A stretch of 64,000 bases of DNA from [Haemophilus] ducreyi (GTDB lineage: Bacteria; Pseudomonadota; Gammaproteobacteria; Enterobacterales; Pasteurellaceae). Made by a program: the position numbers and the translations under genes. Of the stretch, positions 53,711 to 63,105 are shown one piece after another; within the stretch, counting starts at the first letter, position 1, and the number at the start of each line of letters is the position of its first letter. The notes beneath the pieces were generated by a model. That model worked only from the letters and a program-made list of their open reading frames with translations. It was not told the origin of the DNA and searched no databases. The stretch covers positions 1 through 64,000 of the forward strand of contig NZ_FOJC01000006.1 of the NCBI RefSeq assembly GCF_900109315.1, written 5' to 3'.

Positions 53711-55354
53711 ATGAAATTCAATAAAACACTCCTTACCATAACACTTTGTGCTTCTAGTGCAATAATGGCTTATCAGCAGGATAAAGATTATTCATTTACT
53801 GTATTGCATACTAACGATATTCACGGCCATTTCTGGAATAATGAAAAAGGGGAATTTGGCCTTGCCGCACAAAAAACACTAATCGATCAGATTAAAAAAG
53901 AAGTTGAAGCAAAAGGTGGCTCGACTATCATTTTAAACGCCGGTGATATTAATACGGGAGTCCCAGAATCAGATTTACAAAATGCCCGTCCAGATTATGA
54001 AGGATTAAATGCGATTGGCTATGAAGCAATGGTACTAGGCAACCACGAATTTGATTTCCCTTTACCGATATTAACTATGCAAGAAAAGTGGGCTAAATTT
54101 CCGTTGATTTCTGCTAATGTATTTAACAAAGCGACAAAAAAAGAATTAGTTGATCCTTATATTATGTTAGATAAACAAGGCTTAAAAATAGCTGTTATGG
54201 GATTAACGACTGAAGACACGGCTAAAGTAGGCAATCCTGATGTTACTGAAAATGTCCTTTTTAAGGATCCAATTAAAACGGCTAGAACGATGTTAGCTAA
54301 CATTAATGAAAAAGAAAAACCGGATGTCCGAATTGCATTAACACATATGGGCTGGTACTTAGATGGCAAACATGGTACCAATGCGCCAGGTGATGTCACT
54401 ATGGCAAGAAGCCTTGATAAAGGTGCTTTTGACTTAATTGTTGGTGGCCATACACACGATACCGTTTGTTTTGATGAACAGGGTAAATTCAAAACTAAAT
54501 ATATTCCAGGCGAAAGTTGTAAACCTGATTTTCAAAATGGTACTTGGATTGTACAAGCGGGCGAATGGGGAAAATATGTTGGCCGTGCCGATTTTAAATT
54601 CAAAAATGGTAAAACTACATTACTCAATTATCAATTAATTCCAATTAATTTGAAAAAAACAATAACAACAGCAGACGGTAAAAAAGAATATCAATTATAC
54701 CAAAATGAAATTAAACCGGATCCCGCATTATATGAACAGTTAGAGAAATACCAAGATGATGGAGATAAATTGCTGAATATTTATGTTGGCGAAGTTAAAG
54801 GCTTATTAGATGGTGATCGTAATCACGTACGCTTCCACCAAACTAACTTAGGCCGATTAATCGCTCAATCACAAAAAGAACGTGTAAAAGCTGATATTGG
54901 TATTGTAAATTCTGGCGGTGTTCGTGCTTCTATTGAAGAAGGCAAAATTACTTACAGAACAATTCTAACCGTTCAGCCATTTGGCAATATGATCGCAACA
55001 ATTGATCTAAAAGGGCAAGAATTTATTGATTTTCTAACTTCTGTGGCTTTAAAAGAAGTAGATACTGGTGCTTATCCTCAATTTGCAGGCATCTCAATGG
55101 TCGTAGATCGTACAGCAAAACAGATTTCAGACCTTAAGATTAATGGCCAAGCATTTGATCCAAACACAAGCTATAAAATTTCTATTCCAGATTATTTAAC
55201 CGCTGGCGGAGATGGTTATCCTGTTATGAAAAAACATCCAACTTATGTAAACACTGGTTTTATTGATGCTGAAATGTTAAAAAAATACTTTGAAGAAAAT
55301 AAAGTCATTGAAGCAAGTATGTTTGATCCAAAACAAGATATTATCTTTAAATAA
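53711..55354 (+). CDS. ushA: Periplasmic 5'-nucleotidase / UDP-sugar hydrolase
   Basis: A 547-residue 5'-nucleotidase family protein. Signal peptide about residues 1-20; metallophosphatase motifs TNDIHGHF, NAGDINTG, LGNHEFDFP, THMGWY and GGHTHD; C-terminal substrate domain with NSGGVRASIEEG and GGDGYPV. It would release nucleosides from nucleotides and hydrolyse UDP-sugars in the periplasm. In NAD-dependent Pasteurellaceae such enzymes are also linked to NAD use (NadN), and NadN is an alternative name I cannot exclude. Confidence 0.88.
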   Translation: MKFNKTLLTITLCASSAIMAYQQDKDYSFTVLHTNDIHGHFWNNEKGEFGLAAQKTLIDQIKKEVEAKGGSTIILNAGDINTGVPESDLQNARPDYEGLNAIGYEAMVLGNHEFDFPLPILTMQEKWAKFPLISANVFNKATKKELVDPYIMLDKQGLKIAVMGLTTEDTAKVGNPDVTENVLFKDPIKTARTMLANINEKEKPDVRIALTHMGWYLDGKHGTNAPGDVTMARSLDKGAFDLIVGGHTHDTVCFDEQGKFKTKYIPGESCKPDFQNGTWIVQAGEWGKYVGRADFKFKNGKTTLLNYQLIPINLKKTITTADGKKEYQLYQNEIKPDPALYEQLEKYQDDGDKLLNIYVGEVKGLLDGDRNHVRFHQTNLGRLIAQSQKERVKADIGIVNSGGVRASIEEGKITYRTILTVQPFGNMIATIDLKGQEFIDFLTSVALKEVDTGAYPQFAGISMVVDRTAKQISDLKINGQAFDPNTSYKISIPDYLTAGGDGYPVMKKHPTYVNTGFIDAEMLKKYFEENKVIEASMFDPKQDIIFK

Positions 55355-55360
55355 AATTTT

Positions 55361-55391
55361 AAAAGCCAAGCTAAAATGCTTGGCTTTTTAT
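55361..55391 (+). terminator. Terminator after ushA
   Basis: AAAAGCCAAGC pairs with GCTTGGCTTTT around a 6-nt loop and ends in TTATTT. Confidence 0.88.
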
Positions 55392-55411
55392 TTGAATCTA
55401 TAGCACAAATT

Positions 55412-55441
55412 AAAATGCCCTTTTAATATTTAAAAGGGCAT
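55412..55441 (-). terminator. Terminator after rplY
   Basis: ATGCCCTTTTAA and TTAAAAGGGCAT form a 12-bp stem with a 3-nt loop. On the minus strand TTTAATTT follows. It lies 16 bases past the rplY stop. Confidence 0.75.
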
Positions 55442-55457
55442 CTTTATAAAGTATAGA

Positions 55458-55745
55458 CTACACGCGTTTAAAGTCTAAGTGAAGTAATTTTGGTTTAGTC
55501 GGATGACGTTGAATTGCTTGTACTTTAACTTGCACTTCTTTTTCCGCTAATACAATTGTTAATACTTCATTATAGAATGCATCATGAATTTGTACGTTAT
55601 TTACTTTATCGTGATCTAAAATGATTGATACCGGCTCTGCATTACCACCATAAATGATTGCAGGAACTTGACCATTGTGACGCAGGCGGCGGCTCGCACC
55701 CTTACCTTGCGCAGAACGAACTTCAGCTTCAAATTTGAATGACAT
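55458..55745 (-). CDS. rplY: 50S ribosomal protein L25
   Basis: A 95-residue short-form L25, which binds loop E of 5S rRNA. The N-terminal [20 protein letters not shown], the [11 protein letters not shown] motif and the C-terminal [12 protein letters not shown] match the E. coli protein. The start at 55745 has TAAGAGA upstream. It is a single gene with its own promoter, a structured leader and a terminator. Confidence 0.97.
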   Translation of the reverse strand: MSFKFEAEVRSAQGKGASRRLRHNGQVPAIIYGGNAEPVSIILDHDKVNNVQIHDAFYNEVLTIVLAEKEVQVKVQAIQRHPTKPKLLHLDFKRV

Positions 55746-55760
55746 TGTTTGATTCTCTTA

Positions 55761-55857
55761 AAATAAAAAGGAACATAATGTTCCCGTTAATATACAAAAT
55801 AGCAGGCGACCCAGCTATTTGACGAAATATTGTAGGCACGTCGTGAGCCTACAATAT
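55761..55857 (-). promoter_or_regulatory. rplY: Structured leader / operator region of rplY
   Basis: Three dyads precede rplY on the minus strand. The first, ATATTGTAGGC with GCCTACAATAT (55827-55857), has an 11-bp arm and 9-nt centre and overlaps the predicted start site. The second, AAATAGC with GCTATTT (55797-55820), has a 10-nt loop. The third, GGAACATTATGTTCC (55770-55784), is followed by TTTTTATTTT and looks like an intrinsic terminator 16 bases before the rplY ATG. This suggests autogenous or attenuation control, which is known for ribosomal protein leaders in general. Confidence 0.55.
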
Positions 55858-55886
55858 ATTATACGTAATCTTATTTTAAAAAGCAA
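55858..55886 (-). promoter_or_regulatory. rplY: Promoter of rplY
   Basis: On the minus strand TTGCTT (55881-55886) and a perfect TATAAT (55858-55863) have a 17-base spacer. The expected start is near 55851, inside the first arm of the palindrome. Confidence 0.7.
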
Positions 55887-55927
55887 AATAAAAACAAACC
55901 GTTTACTCTATCTTGAAGCTTAGTTTC

Positions 55928-57196
55928 TTAGGCTAATAATGTTTTTAGCTTTTCTGCATAAACAGCCCAATCTGAAATTGGACGAGTAGCAACACCTGAT
56001 GCCATTGCCGCTTTAGCCACGGCCGTAGATACAGCAACAATCAAGCGTGGATCAAATGGCGTTGGAATAATATATTCAGGGCCAAATGATAGCTCACCAT
56101 ACGTAGATAATACTTCTAAAGATACCGGTTGTTTTGCTAAATCAGCAATTGCTTTGGCTGCAGCTATTTTCATTTCTTCATTAATCGCGGTTGCCCCAAC
56201 ATCTAAGGCTCCTCTAAATAAGAATGGGAAACACAGTACATTATTTACTTGATTACGATAATCTGAGCGACCTGTACAAACAATAGCATCTAAACGTGCT
56301 TGTTTTACTTCATCAGGTGTTATTTCTGGCACGGGATTTGCTAATGCAAGAATAAGCGGATCTTTCGCCATTTTTTTAACCATTGCCTGTGTTAATGCGC
56401 CTGCTTTTGAACAGCCTAAGAAAACATCCGCACCATTAATTGCATCTGACAATGTTCTCCAACCGTTATCTACTATCGCATAAGCTTGTTTGGTTTGATC
56501 GATCTGATCGCCACGGCCTTTGAAAATAATACCTTTTGAATCACACATCGTAATATTTTCTTTTTTAATTCCCAAAGAACATAATAAATTAGTACAGGCA
56601 ATGGCTGATGCACCCGCGCCATTCACAACCAAACGCACTTGATCAAGCGATTTACCTACAATTTGTAAACCATTTAACACCGCTGCGCCAACAATAATGG
56701 CTGTTCCATGTTGATCATCATGGAATACCGGGATCCCCATTCGCTCACGTAATTTCTGCTCAATATAAAAACATTCTGGTGCTTTAATATCTTCAAGATT
56801 AATACCACCAAATGTTGGTTCTAGCGAGGCTATAATATCAATGAGTTTATCTGGATCTTGTTCATTAATTTCAATATCAAACACATCAATGCCCGCGAAT
56901 TTTTTAAATAATACGCCTTTGCCTTCCATCACGGGTTTAGATGCTAATGCACCAATATTACCTAAACCTAATACGGCTGTACCATTTGAAATAACCGCAA
57001 CTAAATTGCCTTTTGCCGTGTAAAGACGAGCAGTAGATGGATCTTTTTCAATCGCTAAACAAGGCTCTGCTACACCAGGTGAATAAGCTAAAGCTAAATC
57101 ATGCTGAGTTTTGAGAGATTTGGTTGGTGTAACTGAAATTTTACCTGGTATTGGGAATTCATGAAAATCTAATGCTGCTTGTTTTAAATCACCCAT
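55928..57196 (-). CDS. maeB: NADP-type malic enzyme, short form without PTA domain
   Basis: A 422-residue malic enzyme (malate to pyruvate, CO2 and NAD(P)H). The N-terminal domain [12 protein letters not shown], metal/active-site region [12 protein letters not shown], nucleotide-binding [12 protein letters not shown] and [13 protein letters not shown] are clear. The usual gammaproteobacterial MaeB is about 760 residues with a C-terminal phosphotransacetylase-like regulatory domain; here the protein ends naturally after [14 protein letters not shown]. No remnant of that domain is evident in the 140 bases downstream. It lies after the citrate operon terminator on the same strand. Confidence 0.9.
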   Translation of the reverse strand: MGDLKQAALDFHEFPIPGKISVTPTKSLKTQHDLALAYSPGVAEPCLAIEKDPSTARLYTAKGNLVAVISNGTAVLGLGNIGALASKPVMEGKGVLFKKFAGIDVFDIEINEQDPDKLIDIIASLEPTFGGINLEDIKAPECFYIEQKLRERMGIPVFHDDQHGTAIIVGAAVLNGLQIVGKSLDQVRLVVNGAGASAIACTNLLCSLGIKKENITMCDSKGIIFKGRGDQIDQTKQAYAIVDNGWRTLSDAINGADVFLGCSKAGALTQAMVKKMAKDPLILALANPVPEITPDEVKQARLDAIVCTGRSDYRNQVNNVLCFPFLFRGALDVGATAINEEMKIAAAKAIADLAKQPVSLEVLSTYGELSFGPEYIIPTPFDPRLIVAVSTAVAKAAMASGVATRPISDWAVYAEKLKTLLA

Positions 57197-57364
57197 TAAG
57201 ATGTCCTTTTATAAAATGCTGAAAAATATATCTGTTGTTGAACACAATGAAAAGTAGTTATTCACTATACTAGTTTACATGAATAACAATGTTAAGATAT
57301 TTTACTGTAATATTTAGCAACAAGTTGTGATGTAGATCTAAATTTTAACCGCTATTACAAATAA

Positions 57365-57399
57365 AAAAGGAATTTTGCTAGAAACTCACAAAATTCCTC
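57365..57399 (-). terminator. Terminator of the citrate operon
   Basis: On the minus strand AGAGGAATTTTG pairs with CAAAATTCCTTTT across a 15-nt loop and runs into TTTTTTAT. It lies about 30 bases past the transporter stop. The remaining 57197-57364 is A/T-rich, with nothing else I can call except the likely maeB promoter zone. Confidence 0.7.
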
Positions 57400-57429
57400 T
57401 AATTAGATAATTAAAACAAGCTGGGTACG

Positions 57430-58881
57430 TTATTTAGCCATTGGTAACCACCCCATGTTAAATAAGAATTGCCACCAAGCGATACCTAATGTTGCATGAA
57501 TAATTAAGCTTCCAAAAGCAATAACTACACCTGCCATCCACCAAGATTTAATATCATTATAACCTGCACCAAATGTAATTGGACCAGGGCCGCCGCCGTA
57601 ATGTGTCACTGAGCCACCATATGAATTAGAGAATAACAATCCTAGTGCTAATAATTCTACAGGCGCGCCGGCTACTTTACCAACTGTCGCAAACACAGGA
57701 ACCATTGCTGCAACATAAGCCCCACCTGAAGCAAATAGATAACGAACACTTACACTTAATAACAGAATAACTATTAGGGCAATATTACTATAATCACCAA
57801 AGTTTAAGTTTTCACTTAATATTTCTGCTAGCCATTCAAAGAAACCCGCTTTACTTAGCACGGTAGACATACTAATGATACCACCATACCAAATTAGCGT
57901 ATCCCAACCGGCTTTATTTTTACGGACATCATCCCAAGCAACTATATTTAACAAGATACAAAGTACCATCGTAATTAACGCCACTACTGTAGCATTTAGA
58001 TGTAAGAAATCAGCAAAAATCCAACCAAGTAAGGCTAATATAAATAAGCAAGCTAATGCTTTCTCACGTAAGCTCATTGGACCTAATTCTTCTAAGCCTT
58101 TTTGAGCAATTGCTTTATTATCTACACGTTTTAATTCTGGCTTAGCAATAATGTAACAAATGAATGGAATAATAAATAAACATAATAACCCAGGTACTGA
58201 GGCGGCTAACAACCATTGTAGCCAATTAACATTAAAACCTAAAATGGGCGACATAAGTGATAATGCCAATGCATTTGGTGCCATCGCAGTTAAGAAAATA
58301 TAGCTGGTTGTTTTAACGACCATATAGACATTTAACAACAAATAACGTCCTGCTAATTTGGGTGTTTTTTCAGGCTCTGAACCTAATGCCACCGCTACAC
58401 TATTGATAATCGGGAAAACGATCCCACCAGCACGGGCTGTATTAGAAGGCGTTGCCGGTGCCAAGAGTAGATCTAAAAAAACAGTAACATAGCCCAAACG
58501 TAATGTCGTACTGCCTAATAAGCTGATCATATGATAAGCAATTCGCTTACCTAAACCGGTAATCACAAACGCAGAACTCAATGTGAATGCGGTAAAAATT
58601 AACCATGTTGTGCCCGATTGATAACCGCTGAGCGTTTGGCTTACTTTAACTAATTGTTCTGCACCTTCAGTATTACCGATGGTTGTCGCTGAAGCAGCAA
58701 CGGCTGCCAATAATAACACCGGTTCACCATAAGGTTTCAGCACAAGCCCGACAATGGTCGCAATATAAATACCTAATAAACGCCAGGCAATCAGAGATAG
58801 TCCCTCTGGTGTTGGCAAACAGAAAAACAATGTTGGAATTATAAGTAATACTGCGACTTTCTGCACTTTAGATAACGCCAT
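57430..58881 (-). CDS. citT: DASS-family dicarboxylate/citrate transporter
   Basis: A 483-residue DASS (SLC13-like) inner-membrane transporter with about 12 TM segments. The first hairpin motif APATPSNTARAGGIVFP (SNT) and the second FSNSYGGSVTHYGGGPGPI (Ser/Thr pair) are present. Its place at the end of the cit operon, 8 bases from citXG, suggests citrate uptake, probably in exchange for succinate or acetate as with E. coli CitT. Substrate is inferred from context; identity to CitT itself appears moderate by eye. Confidence 0.8.
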   Translation of the reverse strand: MALSKVQKVAVLLIIPTLFFCLPTPEGLSLIAWRLLGIYIATIVGLVLKPYGEPVLLLAAVAASATTIGNTEGAEQLVKVSQTLSGYQSGTTWLIFTAFTLSSAFVITGLGKRIAYHMISLLGSTTLRLGYVTVFLDLLLAPATPSNTARAGGIVFPIINSVAVALGSEPEKTPKLAGRYLLLNVYMVVKTTSYIFLTAMAPNALALSLMSPILGFNVNWLQWLLAASVPGLLCLFIIPFICYIIAKPELKRVDNKAIAQKGLEELGPMSLREKALACLFILALLGWIFADFLHLNATVVALITMVLCILLNIVAWDDVRKNKAGWDTLIWYGGIISMSTVLSKAGFFEWLAEILSENLNFGDYSNIALIVILLLSVSVRYLFASGGAYVAAMVPVFATVGKVAGAPVELLALGLLFSNSYGGSVTHYGGGPGPITFGAGYNDIKSWWMAGVVIAFGSLIIHATLGIAWWQFLFNMGWLPMAK

Positions 58882-58889
58882 ATTTCACC

Positions 58890-60308
58890 TCAATAATATA
58901 ATAAAGATAAGAAAAAAATCGTTAACGCTAATAAATCTGCACTGCCACCTGGGCTTAAATTGCGAGCAATACAATCATCATCAAATTCTCTTAAACTTGC
59001 CACCAATGCGCTAGCATTATACAAATTTTCTGCATTTTCTAAGCGTTTATTAGCCTCGTCTTGTATAAACTGCAATCCATTTATTCCACCACGATGCACA
59101 ACATTTGTATCATTATTATTTGCCATTAAATATAATAAGGCCCAATACCAACGCGCTTCATTCTCTGCTTGTGACAGTATAAATGCGACCGCTTGCTGAA
59201 CTAATGGAAAGCCTTTTTCAGCTTCGCCTCTCGCACCGCTAAAACCATATTGTTGATAAAGTGCAATACCTGCGGTAAGGGGTTGATTTTTTGAATAATT
59301 TTGCAATTCATCAGTAATGCCTTGTGTAAAACGTGCTACGGTCTCACTAATCAATGAAATGCCTGTTGTGTCTTGGCTAATTTCAAAGCTTGGCGATAAC
59401 ATCATCTTGTTTTGCCACTGGCTAAAGTGTCGACCTAATGCCGTGCAAACTAAACCAAAAGCGAAAATAGCGCCTTTGTGAGTATTCACTTGATTAGTTG
59501 CAACGAACATTGCCTGCTCCGCCTGTAATCCAAGCGGGCGAATTTTGGATAAAATGTGCGAATCTGGTAAGTTAGCTGTTTCTATACCCATTAACACAAA
59601 TTGTGTAAAAAAAGGACGTAATGCTATAGCACTTTGTTCAAAAGTATTTAACGACATATCTTGATGAGAACCATTATTTGTACTGTCTACTAAACCAGGT
59701 TTTGGCGTTAAACGTGCTTCTTTAATTAACGCTTGATAAGCCAATTCAGCTATTTGTTCTGCAAAATAATATTGCTGTGCTCTTGTATGTATTTCAGACA
59801 GAAGATCATCGATTGAATGTCGGCGTGATCGCGCACAGATTTTTGCTGACTCTGCACACATTAAACAAGTGCGTTCAGCAAACCCAAATTCACCGCGACT
59901 CAATAAATGCCCTTCTTGGCTTATTACATCAATATCCCATAAGCGAGCAAGCGGCGAACTATTTTCTAGCTCAATCATTGCCCGTTTAAGTATTTTGGCA
60001 TCAATAGGTAGTACAAATAATGCTTCATGTCCTGTTTGCAATGGACGAATAAATTGTGCCGTTGCCGTGACAGAAAACTTATTAAAACAAACGGTTATAT
60101 TTGCTAATGCTTTTGCAAACATATAATCTAATAGTGCATTTTTCTTTACTGGACCGACAGCGGTCAGAGTCAATGAAAGCAATGTTTGCTGATATTCATG
60201 CAAGCATTGTTGCTGTAATGCCACGCGTTGTTCTCTTGCAATTAATAATTGTTCGAGAGAAACTGCTGTACCGGCTAAAGAAAATCGCTTGCAAAATTTA
60301 TTAAACAT
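58890..60308 (-). CDS. citXG: CitX-CitG fusion (citrate lyase prosthetic group enzymes)
   Basis: A 472-residue fusion. The N-terminal about 170 residues resemble CitX, the holo-ACP synthase that attaches the prosthetic group to CitD (LTAVGPVKKNALLDYMF, FGFAERTCLMC). The rest is CitG, which makes the triphosphoribosyl-dephospho-CoA precursor (EARLTPKPGLVDSTNNGSHQDM, VNTHKGAIFAFG, GFSGARGEAEKGFP). The fusion is known in H. influenzae. ATG at 60308 is preferred over GTG at 60332; neither has a strong ribosome site. Confidence 0.92.
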   Translation of the reverse strand: MFNKFCKRFSLAGTAVSLEQLLIAREQRVALQQQCLHEYQQTLLSLTLTAVGPVKKNALLDYMFAKALANITVCFNKFSVTATAQFIRPLQTGHEALFVLPIDAKILKRAMIELENSSPLARLWDIDVISQEGHLLSRGEFGFAERTCLMCAESAKICARSRRHSIDDLLSEIHTRAQQYYFAEQIAELAYQALIKEARLTPKPGLVDSTNNGSHQDMSLNTFEQSAIALRPFFTQFVLMGIETANLPDSHILSKIRPLGLQAEQAMFVATNQVNTHKGAIFAFGLVCTALGRHFSQWQNKMMLSPSFEISQDTTGISLISETVARFTQGITDELQNYSKNQPLTAGIALYQQYGFSGARGEAEKGFPLVQQAVAFILSQAENEARWYWALLYLMANNNDTNVVHRGGINGLQFIQDEANKRLENAENLYNASALVASLREFDDDCIARNLSPGGSADLLALTIFFLSLLYY

Positions 60309-60361
60309 ACAACCGCTTATTGGATTAATCACATAGCAAAGTGTGTTACATACAGTTCAAG

Positions 60362-61864
60362 TTATTCTTTTATTTGGTAAACTGTATCGATTACAGAACC
60401 ATCACGATAACGAACCACTGCAACCGGCTTATCCGTAAACTCAATTTCTTTTGGTTTACCGGTAATGCTATATGCACGTGCACAAAGTTGCTCAATAGTA
60501 AATAGTTCAAGCCCAGCAGCGGTCAATTTATCGACTAAATCTAACCGCTTAGGATTAACCGCCACACCGTGATCTGTCACAAGGATATCGATATTCTCAC
60601 CCGGTGTAACACAAGTAATCACCTGTTCTACAACAGTGGGAATACGACCACGAACAAGCGGTGCAACAATAATGGCTACTTGCGCTGAAGCAGCCGTATC
60701 AGAATGGCCACCAGAAGCGCCTCGAATAACACCATCAGATCCGGTTAATACATTAACATTAAATTGAGTATCAATTTCTAAAGCAGACAGTACAACAATA
60801 TCTAAATATTCAACAGACGCACCTTTTGAACTGTAGTTAGCGTATTGATTAGCACTCACTTCGATATGATTTGGATTGCGAGCTAAAGATTCTGCCGCAT
60901 CTTTATCAAAGGATTGCACATCAATTAATTTCTTAATTAAGCCCGCTTCGTGTAATGCCACAATGCTTGAAGTAATGCCTCCTAAAGCAAACCCTGCGGT
61001 AATCTGCTCACGGCGCATTTTATCTTCAAGAAAACGCGTTACCGCTAATGATGCTCCACCGGTACCCGTTTGTAATGAAAAACCATCTTTGAAATAGCCT
61101 GAAGCGAAAATCACTTGCGCACATTTACGCGCAATTAATAATTCACGAGGATTTGTCGTCATACGCGTGGCACCACCACCGATTTTTTTCGGATCGCCCA
61201 CTTCATCAACTTGTACAATCAAATCAACGTTATCTTGACCAATACTGATTGGATTTAGTGGATACTCATCGAACTGCTCCGTTAATAACACCACTTTATC
61301 TGCATATTCTGCATCAATACGAGCATAACCTAATGAACCGCATTTACTTTTACCGCTAAAACCATTTGCATTACCAAATTTATCGCAACAAGGCACGCCT
61401 AAAAAAGCAACATCGATCTTTAATTCGCCCGATTTAATTAAATGTACTCTACCGCCATGAGAATGGATATTAACCGGCTCAGCTAAAAGCCCTCTTGATA
61501 TTTCATCAGCTAACTGCCCCCGTAAACCAGATGAATAAATTTTAGTTACCACACCATTTTTAATGTGTTCAATCAGCGGGTAATGGCTGTCAATCAATGA
61601 ACTAGATGCTAACGTTAAGTTTTTAAACCCCATTTCCGCAATTTTATTCATGACCATATTCACAACAAAATCGCCAGCACGAAAAGCATGGTGGAAAGAC
61701 ACGGTCATACCATCTTTTAATCCTGAACGGCAGATAGCCTCTTCCAAATCAGCGCAAATTTTGCGATCTTTAGCAGTACGAGCCAGAGATTCTGTTTTGG
61801 ATATTGATTGATAAACTGCTTTACCTGCATTAAATTTTTCAACACGTTGTTCTCTTATTATCAT
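60362..61864 (-). CDS. citF: Citrate lyase alpha subunit (citrate:acetyl-ACP transferase)
   Basis: A 500-residue CoA-transferase-fold protein that moves citrate onto the acyl carrier. The motifs [50 protein letters not shown] and [13 protein letters not shown] match CitF. The start overlaps the citE stop (ATGA), so they are translationally coupled. Confidence 0.97.
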   Translation of the reverse strand: MIIREQRVEKFNAGKAVYQSISKTESLARTAKDRKICADLEEAICRSGLKDGMTVSFHHAFRAGDFVVNMVMNKIAEMGFKNLTLASSSLIDSHYPLIEHIKNGVVTKIYSSGLRGQLADEISRGLLAEPVNIHSHGGRVHLIKSGELKIDVAFLGVPCCDKFGNANGFSGKSKCGSLGYARIDAEYADKVVLLTEQFDEYPLNPISIGQDNVDLIVQVDEVGDPKKIGGGATRMTTNPRELLIARKCAQVIFASGYFKDGFSLQTGTGGASLAVTRFLEDKMRREQITAGFALGGITSSIVALHEAGLIKKLIDVQSFDKDAAESLARNPNHIEVSANQYANYSSKGASVEYLDIVVLSALEIDTQFNVNVLTGSDGVIRGASGGHSDTAASAQVAIIVAPLVRGRIPTVVEQVITCVTPGENIDILVTDHGVAVNPKRLDLVDKLTAAGLELFTIEQLCARAYSITGKPKEIEFTDKPVAVVRYRDGSVIDTVYQIKE

Positions 61865-62763
61865 TTTGCTTCCCTATTCTCTTCTCGAATCCCAGATTTC
61901 GCACGCTCAAGCACCAGTCTTGCACGCTCGATAATGGGTGCATCTATCATTTTGCCATTTAATGAAGCGACACCTAACCCTTGTTGGACTGCCTCATCAG
62001 CTGCATCAATAATTTTCTGAGCCTGATCAACCTCTTTTTGAGTTGGTGCAAATAAATTATGTAACAATTCGATTTGGCGAGGATTAATTAATGACTTACC
62101 ATCAAAGCCTAATTGTTTAATCAAAGCAGCTTCTTTGAGGAAACCTTCTTCATTATTAGCATCTGAATAAACTGTATCAAATGCTTGAATACCCACTGCA
62201 CGAGCGGCTTGTAAAATAGCACAACGCGCAAAAAGTAATTCGATTCCCTCAGGCGAACGCTCCGTTTTTAAATTACGCACATAATCTTCAGCACCTAATG
62301 CAATCCCAATTAAACGTTTAGAGGCCATTGCAATTTGATTTGCTTGCGTAATACCTAATGGCGATTCTATCGCTGCTAACATTTTAGTCGAACCACAAGC
62401 TCTACCACAGGCCAACTCTATGTCCGTAATAACCTTATCCATTTCAATTACATCTTGTGCGGTTTCAGTTTTTGGCATACGCACCACATCTACGCCGGCT
62501 CTCACCACTGCATTTAAATCTGCCATACCAAATTCAGAATCCAATGGGTTTACACGCACAACACACTCAATATTTTGATAAAGCGGATGTTGTAATGCAT
62601 TCGCAACTAAGATCCGTGCTGAATCTTTTTCTTTCAGTGCCACGGCATCTTCTAAATCAAACATAATTGCATCAGGTTTATAAATAAATGTATTACTTAT
62701 CATTGCAGCATTAGAACCTGGCACAAAAAGCATACTTCTTCTTAATTTTATCGGCTGGCTCAT
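61861..62763 (-). CDS. citE: Citrate lyase beta subunit
   Basis: A 300-residue TIM-barrel lyase that cleaves citryl-ACP to oxaloacetate and acetyl-ACP. The motifs [41 protein letters not shown] and [11 protein letters not shown] (metal-binding acidic residues) are present. I chose the ATG at 62763, which overlaps the citD stop (ATGA), over an in-frame start five codons upstream. Confidence 0.97.
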   Translation of the reverse strand: MSQPIKLRRSMLFVPGSNAAMISNTFIYKPDAIMFDLEDAVALKEKDSARILVANALQHPLYQNIECVVRVNPLDSEFGMADLNAVVRAGVDVVRMPKTETAQDVIEMDKVITDIELACGRACGSTKMLAAIESPLGITQANQIAMASKRLIGIALGAEDYVRNLKTERSPEGIELLFARCAILQAARAVGIQAFDTVYSDANNEEGFLKEAALIKQLGFDGKSLINPRQIELLHNLFAPTQKEVDQAQKIIDAADEAVQQGLGVASLNGKMIDAPIIERARLVLERAKSGIREENREAK

Positions 62764-63047
62764 AATACTTTCTCCCAAGCAAGTACTTCATCTGTTGCAC
62801 GCAACAAAGCGGCTTTTAAACGAGCACGTAATACACAATCTAATGCACCTTTATCTTCTATAATAATTTGTGCTGAGCTGACCTCAAATTGTGCCAATAC
62901 AGCAGTTACTGAATTTAAAATATCCTCACCAAATTGTTTTGCTACTGAGCTATTGATTTCAATATCCATCGTAGTTGATGGTGCAATACGTATCTGTACA
63001 TCACTAGATTCTAGTGTGCCAGCTACTGCTGTTTTCGTTATTTGCAT
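62760..63047 (-). CDS. citD: Citrate lyase acyl carrier protein (gamma subunit)
   Basis: A 95-residue CitD. Ser14 in [13 protein letters not shown] is the attachment site for the triphosphoribosyl-dephospho-CoA group. The C-terminal motif [20 protein letters not shown] matches the family. The ATG at 63047 follows AAGGAAA; an upstream in-frame start (63062) would overlap that ribosome site. Confidence 0.96.
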   Translation of the reverse strand: MQITKTAVAGTLESSDVQIRIAPSTTMDIEINSSVAKQFGEDILNSVTAVLAQFEVSSAQIIIEDKGALDCVLRARLKAALLRATDEVLAWEKVL

Positions 63048-63105
63048 AATAATTTCCTTCATTATTTATCATTGAAACTGCAAAATCTTATAAAAATTTG
63101 CCCGC

